Positions 1-12,161 of a DNA stretch of 64,000 bases are shown piece after piece. Within the stretch, counting starts at the first letter, position 1. The number at the start of each line of letters is the position of its first letter. Origin of the DNA: Hydractinia symbiolongicarpus (Eukaryota > Cnidaria > Hydrozoa > Anthoathecata > Hydractiniidae); the NCBI RefSeq assembly GCF_029227915.1, contig NC_079885.1, positions 30,011,001 through 30,075,000 of the forward strand. The letters run 5' to 3'. Under the pieces are notes generated by a model. It saw only the letters and a program-made list of their open reading frames with translations, did no database searches and was not told the DNA's origin. The translations under genes and the position numbers were made by a program.

Positions 1-2230
1 TGAGACTTGTAGTTTTCAGAAATGTTTTCATTTTTGATGAGACGCTTAATGAAAGTGGTTTAATCGCCAGCAAACGAAAACCTGCGATTTGCTGTAAATC
101 CCGTACTTGGCCCGTATAGTCGAATGTATACAAAGAAAGTACCCAGGGAGTAAACTCATTTCCCGAACGATTTTTTAAATTATTTTTTCACCACTAAAAC
201 GCATAAGACTTGTAGTTTTCAAAAATGTTTTCATTTTTGATGAGACGCTTAATGAAAGAGGTTTAATCGCCGGTAAACGAAAACCCGCGATTTCCCGTAA
301 ATCCCGGGCTTGGCCCGTATAGTCGAATGTATACAAAGAAAGTACCCTGTGAGTAAACTCATTTCCCGAACGATTTTTTAAATTATTTTTTCACCACTAA
401 AACGCATGAGACTTGTAGTTTTCAGAAATGTTTTCATTTTTGATGAGACGCTTAATGAAAGTGGTTTAATCGCCGGCAAACGAAAACCCGCGATTTGCCG
501 TAAATCCCGGACTTGGCCCGTATAGTCGAATGTGTACAAAGAAAGTACCCTGTGAGTAAACTCATTTCCAAAACGATTTTTTAAATTATCTTTTCACCAC
601 TAAAACGCATGAGACTTGTAGTTTTCAAAAATGTTTTCATTTTTGATGAGACGCTGAATAAAAGAATTTAATCGCCGGCAAACGAAAACCCGCAATTTCC
701 CGTAAATCCCGGGCTTGGCTCTTATAGTCGAATGTATAAAAAGAAACTACCCAGGATGTAAACACATTTCCCGAACGATTTTTTAAACTTTTTTTTCACC
801 ACTAAAACGCATGATACTGGTAGTTTTCAAAAATGTTTTCATTTTTGATGAGACGCTGAATAAAAGAATTTAATCGCCGGCAAACGAAAACCCGCGATTT
901 CCCGTAAATCCCGGGCTTGGCCCCTATAGTCAAAAGTATGCAAAGAAAGTACCCAGGGAGTAAACTCATTTCCCGAACGATTTTTTAAATTATTATTTCA
1001 CCACTAAAACGCATGAGACTTGTAGTTTTCAAAAATATTTTCATTTTTGATGAGACGCTGAATAAAAGAAGTTTAATCGCCGGCAAACGAATACCTGCGA
1101 TGTCCCGTAAATCCCGGACTCGGCCCGTATAGTCAAAAGTATACTAAGAAAGTACCCAGGGAGTAAACTCATTTTCCAAACGATTTTTTAAATTATTTTT
1201 TCACCACTAAAACGCATGAGACTTGTACTTTTCAAAAATATTTTCATTTTTGATGGGACGCTGAATAAAAGAAGTTTAATCGCCGGCAAACGGAAACCCG
1301 CGATTTCCCGTAAATCCCGGACTCGGCCCGTTTAGTCAAACATATACAAGGAAAGTACCCAGTGAGTAAACTCATTTCCCGAACGAATTTTTAAATTATT
1401 TTTTCACCACTAAAACGCATGAGACTTGTAGTTTTCAAAAATGTTTTTATTTTTGATGAGACGCTGAATAAAAGATGTTTAATCGCTGGCAAACGAAAAC
1501 CCGCGATTTCCCGTAAATCCCGGACTCGGCCGTATAGTCAAAAGTATACAAGGAAAGTACCCCGTGAGTAAACTCATTTCCCGAACGATTTTTTAAATTA
1601 TTTTTTCACCACTAAAACGCATAAGACTTGTAGTTTTTAAAAATGTTTTTATTTTTGATGAGACGCTGAATAAAAGAAGTTTAATCGCCGGCAAACGAAA
1701 ACATGCGATTTCCCGTAAATCCCGGGCTTGGCCCGTATAGTCAAAAGTATACAAAGAAAGTACCCAGGGAGTAAACTCATTTTCCGAACGATTTTTTAAA
1801 TTATTTTTTCACCACTAAAACGCATGAGACTTGTACTTTTCAAAAATATTTTCATTTTTGATGAGACGCTGAATAAAAGAAGTTTAATCGCCGGCAAACG
1901 AAAACCCGCGATTTCCCGTAAATCCCGGACTCGGCCCGTATAGTCAAACGTATACAAGGAAAGTACCCAGTGAGGAAACTCATTTCCCGAACGAATTTTT
2001 AAATTATTTTTTCACCACTAAAACGCATGAGACTTGTAGTTTTCAAAAATGTTTTCATTTTTGATGAGACGCATAATGAAAGTGGTTTAATCGCCGGCAA
2101 ACGAAAACCCGCGATTTCCCGTAAATCCCGGGCTTGGCCCGTATAGTCGAATGTATACAAAGAAAGTACCCTGTGAGTAAACTCATTTCCCGAACGATTT
2201 TTTAAATTATTTTTTCACCACTAAAACGCA
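1..2230. repeat. 11-monomer block, copy 1
   Basis: Eleven monomers with starts at 1, 204, 407, 610, 812, 1014, 1217, 1420, 1622, 1825 and 2028. The first three carry GCTTAATGAAAG and GTCGAATG; those from 610 carry GCTGAATAAAAG. Distinctive markers are GATACTGGTAG (812), GAATACCTGCGATGTCC (1014), TTGTACTTTTC (1217 and 1825) and a one-base deletion giving CTCGGCCGTATAG (1420). The same order of markers begins again at 2231, so this is a higher-order unit of 2230 bp. The monomer at 2028 has no matching partner in the second copy. Confidence 0.8.
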
Positions 2231-4865
2231 TGAGACTTGTAGTTTTCAGAAATGTTTTCATTTTTGATGAGACGCTTAATGAAAGTGGTTTAATCACCGG
2301 CAAACGAAAACCCGCGATTTGCCGTAAATCCCGGACTCGGCCCGTATAGTCGAATGTATACAAAGAAAGTACCCAGGGAGTAAACTCATTTCCCGAACGA
2401 TTTCTTAAATTATTTTTTCACCACTAAAACGCATAAGACTTGTAGTTTTCAAAAATGTTTTCATTTTTGATGAGACGCTTAATGAAAGAGGTTTAATCGC
2501 CGGTAAACGAAAACCCGCGATTTCCCGTAAATCCCGGGCTTGGCCCGTATAGTCGAATGTATACAAAGAAAGTACCCTGTGAGTAAACTCATTTCCCGAA
2601 CGATTTTTTAAATTATTTTTTCACCACTAAAACGCATGAGACTTGTAGTTTTCAGAAATGTTTTCATTTTTGATGAGACGCTTAATGAAAGTGGTTTAAT
2701 CGCCGGCAAACGAAAACCCGCGATTTGCCGTAAATCCCGGACTTGGCCCGTATAGTCGAATGTGTACAAAGAAAGTACCCTGTGAGTAAACTCATTTCCA
2801 AAACGATTTTTTAAATTATCTTTTCACCACTAAAACGCATGAGACTTGTAGTTTTCAAAAATGTTTTCATTTTTGATGAGACGCTGAAAAAAAGAATTTA
2901 ATCGCCGGCAAACGAAAACCTGCAATTTCCCGTAAATCCCGGGCTTGGCCCTTATAGTCGAATGTATACAAAGAAAGTACCCAGGATGTAAACACATTTC
3001 CCGAACGATTTTTTAAATTATTTTTTCACCACTAAAACGCATAAGACTTGTAGTTTTCAAAAATGTTTTCATTTTTGATGAGACGCTTAATGAAAGAGGT
3101 TTAATCGCCGGTAAACGAAAACCCGCGATTTCCCGTAAATCCCCGGCTTGGCCCGTATAGTCGAATGTATACAAAGAAAGTACCCTGTGAGTAAACTCAT
3201 TTCCCGAACGATTTTTTAAATTATTTTTTCACCACTAAAACGCATGAGACTTGTAGTTTTCAGAAATGTTTTCATTTTTGATGAGACGCCTAATGAAAGT
3301 GGTTTAATCGCCGGCAAACGAAAACCCGCGATTTGCCGTAAATCCCGGACTTGGCCCGTATAGTCGAATGTGTACAAAGAAAGTACCCTGTGAGTAAACT
3401 CATTTCCAAAACGATTTTTCAAATTATCTTTTCACCACTAAAACGCATGAGACTTGTAGTTTTCAAAAATGTTTTCATTTTTGATGAGACGCTGAATAAA
3501 AGAATTTAATCGCCGGCAAACGAAAACCCGCAATTTCCCGTAAATCCCGGGCTTGGCCCTTATAGTCGAATGTATACAAAGAAAGTACCCAGGATGTAAA
3601 CACATTTCCCGAACGATTTTTTAAACTTTTTTTTCACCACTAAAACGCATGATACTGGTAGTTTTCAAAAATGTTTTCATTTTTGATGAGACGCTGAATA
3701 AAAGAATTTAATCGCCGGCAAACGAAAACCCGCGATTTCCCGTAAATCCCGGGCTTGGCCCCTATAGTCAAAAGTATGCAAAGAAAGTACCCAGGGAGTA
3801 AACTCATTTCCCGAACGATTTTTTAAATTATTATTTCACCACTAAAACGCATGAGACTTGTAGTTTTCAAAAATATTTTCATTTTTGATGAGACGCTGAA
3901 TAAAAGAAGTTTAATCGCCGGCAAACGAATACCTGCGATGTCCCGTAAATCCCGGACTCGGCCCGTATAGTCAAAAGTATACTAAGAAAGTACCCAGGGA
4001 GTAAACTCATTTTCCGAACGATTTTTTAAATTATTTTTTCACCACTAAAACGCATGAGACTTGTACTTTTCAAAAATATTTTCATTTTTGATGAGACGCT
4101 GAATAAAAGAAGTTTAATCGCCGGCAAACGAATACCTGCGATGTCCCGTAAATCCCGGACTCGGCCCGTATAGTCAAAAGTATACTAAGAAAGTACCCAG
4201 GGAGTAAACTCATTTTCCGAACGATTTTTTAAATTATTTTTTCACCACTAAAACGCATGAGACTTGTAGTTTTCAAAAATGTTTTCATTTTTGATGAGAC
4301 GCTGAATAAAAGATGTTTAATCGCTGGCAAACGAAAACCCGCGATTTACCGTAAATCCCGGACTCGGCCGTATAGTCAAAAGTATACAAGGAAAGTACCC
4401 CGTGAGTAAACTCATTTCCCGAACGATTTTTTAAATTATTTTTTCACCACTAAAACGCATAAGACTTGTAGTTTTTAAAAATGTTTTTATTTTTGATGAG
4501 ACGCTGAATAAAAGAAGTTAAATCGCCGGCAAACGAAAACATGCGATTTCCCGTAAATCCCGGGCTTGGCCCGTATAGTCAAAAGTATACAAAGAAAGTA
4601 CCCAGGGAGTAAACTCATTTTCCGAACGATTTTTTAAATTATTTTTTCACCACTAAAACGAATGAGACTTGTACTTTTCAAAAATATTTTCATTTTTGAT
4701 GAGACGCTGAATAAAAGAAGTTTAATCGCCGGCAAACGAAAACCCGCGATTTCCCGTAAATCCCGGACTCGGCCCGCATAGTCAAACGTATACAAGGAAA
4801 GTACCAAGTGAGGAAACTCATTTCCCGAACGAATTTTTAAATTATTTTTTCACCACTAAAACGCA
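2231..4865. repeat. 11-monomer block, copy 2, enlarged by a nested duplication
   Basis: The first four monomers match copy 1 at an offset of 2230 bp (1 with 2231, 610 with 2840). From 3448 onward the offset is 2838 bp (610 with 3448, 812 with 3650, 1014 with 3852, 1622 with 4460, 1825 with 4663). The 608-bp difference equals three monomers and is explained by the nested duplication at 2434-3649. The unit at 4055 looks hybrid: its start is of the TTGTACTTTTC type, and its middle is of the GAATACCTGCGATGTCC type. Confidence 0.78.
2434..3649. repeat. 608-bp three-monomer tandem duplication (nested)
   Basis: Units at 2434, 2637 and 2840 recur in the same order at 3042, 3245 and 3448. All share the sequence of types GAAAGAGG, then GAAAGTGG with CATTTCCAAAACG, then GAATTTAATCG. 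Scattered single-base differences separate the copies, for example CCCGGGCTTGG against CCCCGGCTTGG and GAAAAAAAG against GAATAAAAG. It must postdate the 11-monomer duplication, since copy 1 has the series only once. Confidence 0.8.
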
Positions 4866-7800
4866 TGAGACTTGTAGTTTTCAAAAATGTTTTCATTTTT
4901 GATGAGACGCTGAATAAAAGATGTTTAATCGCTGGCAAACGAAAACCCGCGATTTCCCGTAAATCCCGGACTCGGCCGTATAGTCAAAAGTATACAAGGA
5001 AAGTACCCAGTGAGTAAACTCATTTCCCGAACGATTTTTTAAATTATTTTTTCACCACTAAAACGCATAAGACTTGTAGTTTTTAAAAATGTTTTCATTT
5101 TTGATGAGACGCTGAATAAAAGAAGTTTAATCGCCGGCAAACGAAAACATGCGATTTCCCGTAAATCCCGGGCTTGGCCCGTATAGTCAAAAGTATACAA
5201 AGAAAGTACCCAGGGAGTAAACTCATTTCCCGAACGATTTTTTAAATTATTTTTTCACCACTAAAACGCATGAGACTTGTAGTTTTCAAAAATGTTTTCA
5301 TTTTTGATGAGACGCTTAATGAAAGAGGTTTACTCGCCGGCAAACAAAAACCCGCGATTTCCCGTAAATCCCGGGCTTGGCCCGTATAGTCGAATGTATA
5401 CAAAGAAAGTACCCTGTGAGTAAACTCATTTCCCGAACGATTTTTTAAATTATTTTTTCACCACTAAAACGCATGAGACTTGTAGTTTTCAGAAATGTTT
5501 TCATTTTTGATGAGACGCTTAATGAAAGTGGTTTAATCGCCGGCAAACGAAAACCCGCGATTTGCCGTAAATCCCGGACTTGTCCCGTATAGTCGAATGT
5601 ATACAAAGAAAGTACCCTGTGGGTAAACTCATTTCCAAAACGATTTTTTTAAATTATCTTTTCAGCACTAAAACGCATGAGACTTGTAGTTTTCAAAAAT
5701 GTTTTCATTTTTGATGAGACGCTGAATAAAAGAATTTAATCGCCGCCAAACGAAAACCCGCGATTTCCCGTAAATCCCGGGCTTGGCCCGTATAGTCGAA
5801 TGTATACAAAGAAAGTACCCAGGATGTAAACTCATTTCCCGAACGATTTTTTAAACTTTTTTTTCACCACTAAAACGCATGATACTTGTAGTTTTCAAAA
5901 ATGTTTTCATTTTTGATGAGACGCTGAATAAAAGAATTTAATCGCCGGCAAACGAAAACCCGCGATTTCCCGTAAATCCCGGGCTTGGCCCGTATAGTCA
6001 AAAGTATACAAAGAATGTACCCAGGGAGTAAACTCATTTTCTGAACGATTTTTTAAATTATTTTTTCACCACTAAAACGCATGAGACTTGTACTTTTCAA
6101 AAATATTTTTATTTTTGATGAGACGCTGAATAAAAGAAGTTTAATCGCCGGCAAACGAAAACCCGCGATTTCCCGTAAATCCCGGACTCGGCCCGTATAG
6201 TCAAACGTATACAAGGAAAGTACCCAGTGAGTTAACTCATTTCCCGAACGAATTTTTAAATTATTTTTTCACCACTAAAACGCATGAGACTTGTAGTTTT
6301 CAAAAATGTTTTCATTTTTGATGAGACGCTGAATAAAAGATGTTTAATCGCTGGCAAACGAAAACCCGCGATTTCCCGTAAATCCCGGACTCGGCCGTAT
6401 AGTCAAAAGTATACAAGGAAAGTACCCAGTGAGTAAACTCATTTCCCGAACGATTTTTTAAATTATTTTTTCACCACTAAAACGCATAAGACTTGTAGTT
6501 TTTAAAAATGTTTTCATTTTTGATGAGACGCTGAATAAAAGAAGTTTAACCGCCGGCAAACGAAAACATGCGATTTTTCGTAAATCCCGGGCTTGGCCCG
6601 TATAGTCAAAAGTATACAAAGAAAGTACCCTGTGAGTAAACTCATTTCCCGAACGATTTTTTAAATTATTTTTTCACCACTAAAACGCATGGAACTTGTA
6701 GTTTTCAAAAATGTTTTCATTTTTGATGAGACGCTGAATAAAAGATGTTTAATCTCTGGCAAACGAAAACCCGCGATTTCCCGTAAATCCCGGACTCGGC
6801 CGTATAGTCAAAAGTATACAAGGAAAGTACCCAGTAAGTAAACTCATTTCCCGAACGATTTTTTAAATTATTTTTTCACCACTAAAACGCATGAGACTTG
6901 TAGTTTTCAGAAATCGTTTCATTTTTGATGAGACGCTTAATGAAAGTGGTTTAATCGCCGGCAAACGAAAACCCGCGATTTGCCGTAAATCCCGGACTTG
7001 GCCCGTATAGTCGAATGTATACAAAGAAAGTACCCTGTGAGTAAACTCATTTTCAAAACGATTTTTTAAATTATCTTTTCACCACTAAAACGCATAAGAC
7101 TTGTAGTTTTTAAAAATGTTTTTATTTTTGATGAGACGCTGAATAAAAGAAGTTTAATCGCCGGCAAACGAAAACGCGCCATTTCCCGTAAACCCCGGAC
7201 TCGGCCCGTATAGTCGAATGTATACAAAGAAAGTACCCAGGATGTAAACTCATTTCCCAAACGATTTTTTAAATTATTTTTTCACCACTAAAACGCATAA
7301 GACTTGTAGTTTTTAAAAATGTTTTCATTTTTGATGAGACGCTGAATAAAAGAAGTTTAATCGCCGGCAAACGAAAACATGCGATTTCCCGTAAATTCCG
7401 GGCTTGGCCCGTATAGTCAAAAGTATACAAAGAAAGTACCCAGGGAGTAAACTAATTTTCCGAACGATTTTTTAAATTATTTTTTCACCACTAAAAGGCA
7501 TGAGACTTGTAGTTTTCAAAAATGTTTTCATTTTTGATAAGACGCTGAATAAAAGAAGTTTAATCGCTGGCAAACGAAAACCCGCGATTTCCCGTAAATC
7601 CCGGACTCGGCCCGTATAGTCGAATGTATACAAAGAAAGTACCCAGGGAGTAAACTCATTTCCCGAACGATTTTTTAAATTATTTTTTCACCACTAAAAC
7701 GCATAAGACTTGTAGTTTTCAAAAATGTTTTCATTTTTGATGAGACGCTTAATGAAAGAGGTTTAATCGCCGGCAAACGAAAACCCGCAATTTCCCGTAA

Positions 7801-8109
7801 ATCCCGGGCTTGGCCCGTATAGTCGAATGTATACAAAGAAAGTACCCTGTGAGTAAACTCATTTCCCGAACGATTTTTTAAATTATTTTGTCACCACTAA
7901 AACGCATGAGACTTGTAGTTTTCAGAAATGTTTTAATTTTTGATGAGACGCTTAATGAAAGTGGTTTAATCGCCGGCAAACGAAAACCCGCGATTTGCCG
8001 TAAATCCCGGACTTGGCCCGTATAGTCGAATGTATACAAAGAAAGTACCCTGTGAGTAAACTCATTTCCAAAACGATTTTTTAAATTATCTTTTCACCAC
8101 TAAAACGCA
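4866..8109. repeat. mixed older satellite monomers
   Basis: Sixteen monomers with no long tandem pair. The two units at 4866 and 5068 repeat those at 4258 and 4460 (offset 608 bp). The type series seen at 204-1013 returns at 5271-6081, and again at 7704-8513 across the right edge of this block, which suggests relics of one ancestral multi-monomer unit. Local oddities are a 204-bp unit at 5474 with an extra T, TGGAACTTG replacing TGAGACTTG at 6690, and CGTTTCATT in the hairpin loop near 6914. No gene or other element is seen. Confidence 0.75.
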
Positions 8110-9932
8110 TGAGACTTGTAGTTTTCAAAAATGTTTTCATTTTTGATGAGACGCTGAATAAAAGAATTTAATCGCCGGCAAACGAAAACCCGCGATTTCC
8201 CGTAAATCCCGGGCTTGGCCCGTATAGTCGAATGTATACAAAGAAAGTACCCAGGATGTAAACTCATTTCCCGAAAGATTTTTTAAACTTTTTTTTCACC
8301 ACTAAAACGCATGATACTTGTAGTTTTCAAAAATGTTTTCATTTTTGATGAGACGCTGAATAAAAGAATTTAATCGCCGGCAAACGAAAACCCGCGATTT
8401 CCCGTAAATCCCGGGCTTGGCCCGTATAGTCAAAAGTATACAAAGAAAGTACCCAGGGAGTAAACTCATTACCCGAACGATTTTTTAAATTATTATTTCA
8501 CCACTAAAACGCATGAGACTTGTAGTTTTCAAATATATTTTCATTTTTGATGAGACGCTGAATAAAAGAAGTTTAATCGCCGGCAAACGAATACCTGCGA
8601 TTTCCCGTAAATCCCGGACTCGGCCCGTATAGTCAAAAGTATACTAAGAAAGTACCCAGGGAGTAAACTCATTTCCAGAACGATTTTTTAAATTATTTTT
8701 TCACCACTAAAACGCATAAGACTTGTAGTTTTTAAAAATGTTTTTATTTTTGATGAGACGCTGAATAAAAGAAGTTTAATCGCCGGCAAACGAAAACATG
8801 CGATTTCCCGTAAATCCCGGGCTTGGCCCGTATAGTCAAAAGTATACAAAGAAAGTACCCAGGGAGAAAACTCATTTTCCGAACGATTTTATAAATTATT
8901 TTTTCACCACTAAAACGCATGAGACTTGTACTTTTCAAAAATATTTTCATTTTTAATGAGACGCTGAATAAAAGAAGTTTAATCGCCGGCAAACGAAAAC
9001 CCGCGATTTCCCGTAAATCCCGGACTCGGCCCGTATAGTCAAACGTATACAAGGAAAGTACACAGTGAGTAAACTCATTTCCCGAACGAATTTTTAAATT
9101 ATTTTTTCACCAATAAAACGCATGAGACTTGTAGTTTTCAAAAATGTTTTCATTTTTGATGAGACGCTGAATAAAAGAGGTTTAATCGCTGGCAAATGAA
9201 AACCCGCGATTTCCCGTAAATCCCGGACTCGGCCGTATAGTCAAAAGTATACAAGGAAAGTACCCAGTGAGTAAACTCATTTTCCGAACGAATTTTTAAA
9301 TTATTTTTTCACCACTAAAACGCATGAGACTTGTAGTTTTCAAAAATGTTTTCATTTTTGATGAGACGCTGAATAAAAGAAGTTAAATCGCCGGCAAACG
9401 AAAACCTGCGATTTTCCGTAAATCCCGGACTCGGCCCGTATAGTCAAAAGTATACAAAGAAAGTACCCAGTGAGTAAACTCATTTCCCGAACGATTTTTT
9501 AAATTATTTTTTCACCACTAAAACGCATGAGACTTGTAGTTTTCAAAAATGTTTTCATTTTTGATGAGACGCTGAATAAAAGAGGTTTAATCGCTGGCAA
9601 ATGAAAACCCGCGATTTCCCGTAAATCCCGGACTCGGCCGTATAGTCAAAAGTATACAAGGAAAGTACCCAGTGAGTACACTCATTTTCCGAACGAATTT
9701 TTAAATTATTTTTTCACCACTAAAACGCATGAGACTTGTAGTTTTCAAAAGTGTTTTCATTTTTGATGAGACGCTGAATAAAAGAAGTTAAATCGCCGGC
9801 AAACAAAAACCTGCGATTTTCCGTAAATCCCGGACTCGGCCCGTATAGTCAAAAGTATACAAAGAAAGTACCCAGGGTGTAAACTCATTTCCCAAACGAT
9901 TTTTTAAATTATTATTTCACCACTAAAGCCCA
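8110..9932. repeat. nine-monomer block, copy 1
   Basis: Units at 8110, 8312, 8514, 8717, 8920, 9123 and 9325 match those at 9933-11350 at a constant offset of 1823 bp. Shared rare markers include CATTACCCGAACG, CAAATATATTTTC, ATTTTATAAATT, GTACACAGTGAG and CACCAATAAAACG. The last two units (9528, 9730) are instead a second copy of those at 9123 and 9325, with an offset of 405 bp. The block therefore holds a 2-monomer duplication next to the 9-monomer one. Confidence 0.8.
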
Positions 9933-11350
9933 TGAGACTTGTAGTTTTCAAAAATGTTTTCATTTTTGATGAGACGCTGAATAAAAGAATTTAATCGCCG
10001 GCAAACGAAAACCCGCGATTTCCCGTAAATCCCGGGCTTGGCCCGTATAGTCGAATGTATACAAAGAAAGTACCCAGGATGTAAACTCATTTCCCGAAAG
10101 ATTTTTTAAACTTTTTTTTCACCACTAAAACGCATGATACTTGTAGTTTTCAAAAATGTTTTCATTTTTGATGAGACGCTGAATAAAAGAATTTAATCGC
10201 CGGCAAACGAAAACCCGCGATTTCCCGTAAATCCCGGGCTTGGCCCGTATAGTCAAAAGTATACAAAGAAAGTACCCAGGGAGTAAACTCATTACCCGAA
10301 CGATTTTTTAAATTATTATTTCACCACTAAAACGCATGAGACTTGTAGTTTTCAAATATATTTTCATTTTTGATGAGACGCTGAATAAAAGAAGTTTAAT
10401 CGCCGGCAAACGAATACCTGCGATTTCCCGTAAATCCCGGACTCGTCCCGTATAGTCAAAAGTATACTAAGAAAGTACCCAGGGAGTAAACTCATTTCCA
10501 GAACGATTTTTTAAATTATTTTTTCACCACTAAAACGCATAAGACTTGTAGTTTTTAAAAATGTTTTTATTTTTGATGAGACGCTGAATAAAAGAAGTTT
10601 AATCGCCGGCAAACGAAAACATGCGATTTCCCGTAAATCCCGGGCTTGGCCCGTATAGTCAAAAGTATACAAAGAAAGTACCCAGGGAGAAAACTCATTT
10701 TCCGAACGATTTTATAAATTATTTTTTCACCACTAAAACGCATGAGACTTGTACTTTTCAAAAATATTTTCATTTTTAATGAGACGCTGAATAAAAGAAG
10801 TTTAATCGCCGGCAAACGAAAACCCGCGATTTCCCGTAAATCCCGGACTCGGCCCGTATAGTCAAACGTATACAAGGAAAGTACACAGTGAGTAAACTCA
10901 TTTCCCGAACGAATTTTTAAATTATTTTTTCACCAATAAAACGCATGAGACTTGTAGTTTTCAAAAATGTTTTCATTTTTGATGAGACGCTGAATAAAAG
11001 AGGTTTAATCGCTGGCAAATGAAAACCCGCGATTTCCCGTAAATCCCGGACTCGGCCGTATAGTCAAAAGTATACAAGGAAAGTACCCAGTGAGTAAACT
11101 CATTTTCCGGACGAATTTTTAAATTATTTTTTCACCACTAAAACGCATGAGACTTGTAGTTTTCAAAAATGTTTTCATTTTTGATGAGACGCTGAATAAA
11201 AGAAGTTAAATCGCCGGCAAACGAAAACCTGCGATTTTCCGTAAATCCCGGACTCGGCCCGTATAGTCAAAAGTATACAAAGAAAGTACCCAGGGTGTAA
11301 ACTCATTTCCCAAACGATTTTTTAAATTATTATTTCACCACTAAAGCCCA
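9933..11350. repeat. nine-monomer block, copy 2 (matching part)
   Basis: Seven monomers nearly identical to 8110-9527. Reading by eye I found two substitutions over about 1.4 kb: ACTCGTCCCG for ACTCGGCCCG near 10445, and TTCCGGACG for TTCCGAACG near 11107. Such closeness, against visible divergence between neighbouring monomers, marks a recent duplication. After 11350 the pattern changes to a 608-bp period. Confidence 0.8.
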
Positions 11351-12161
11351 TGAGACTTGTAGTTTTTAAAAATGTTTTCATTTTTGATGAGACGTTGAAT
11401 AAAAGAAGTTTAATCGCCGGCAAACGAAAACCCGCGATTTCCCGTAAATCCCGGACTCGGCCCGTATAGTCAAAAGTATACAAGGAAAGTACCCAGTGAG
11501 TAAACTCATTTCCCGAACGATTTTTTAAATTATTTTTTCACCACTAAAACGCATGAGACTTGTAGTTTTCAAAAATGTTTTCATTTTTGATGAGACGCTG
11601 AATAAAAGAGGTTTAATCGCTGGCAAATGAAAACCCGCGATTTCCCGTAAATCCCGGACTCGGCCGTATAGTCAAAAGTATACAAGGAAAGTACCCAGTG
11701 AGTAAACTCATTTTCCGAACGAATTTTTAAATTATTTTTTCACCACTAAAACGCATGAGACTTGTAGTTTTCAAAAATGTTTTCATTTTTGATGAGACGC
11801 TGAATAAAAGAAGTTAAATCGCCGGCAAACAAAAACCTGCGATTTTCCGTAAATCCCGGACTCGGCCCGTATAGTCAAAAGTATACAAAGAAAGTACCCA
11901 GGGTGTAAACTCATTTCCCAAACGATTTTTTAAATTATTATTTCACCACTAAAGCCCATGAGACTTGTAGTTTTTAAAAATGTTTTCATTTTTGATGAGA
12001 CGTTGAATAAAAGAAGTTTAATCGCCGGCAAACGAAAACCCGCGATTTCCCGTAAATCCCGGACTCGGCCCGTATAGTCAAAAGTATACAAGGAAAGTAC
12101 CCAGTGAGTAAACTCATTTCCCGAACGATTTTTTAAATTATTTTTTCACCACTAAAACGCA
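10946..12161. repeat. 608-bp three-monomer tandem pair
   Basis: Units at 10946, 11148 and 11351 are repeated at 11554, 11756 and 11959. The series is GAGGTTTAATCGCTGG with CAAATG, then GAAGTTAAATCG with TATTATTTC and AAAGCCCATGAG, then TTTTTAAAAATG with GACGTTGAAT. The AAAGCCCATGAG start, a change from AACGCATGAG, is first seen at 9933 and is common further right. Confidence 0.78.

Noticed and set aside
1-203. A canonical CENP-B box
   Set aside because: The closest stretch, CCCGTATAGTCGAATG, has one base too few between the conserved parts, and most monomers lack even that. It is kept only as a low-interest observation.
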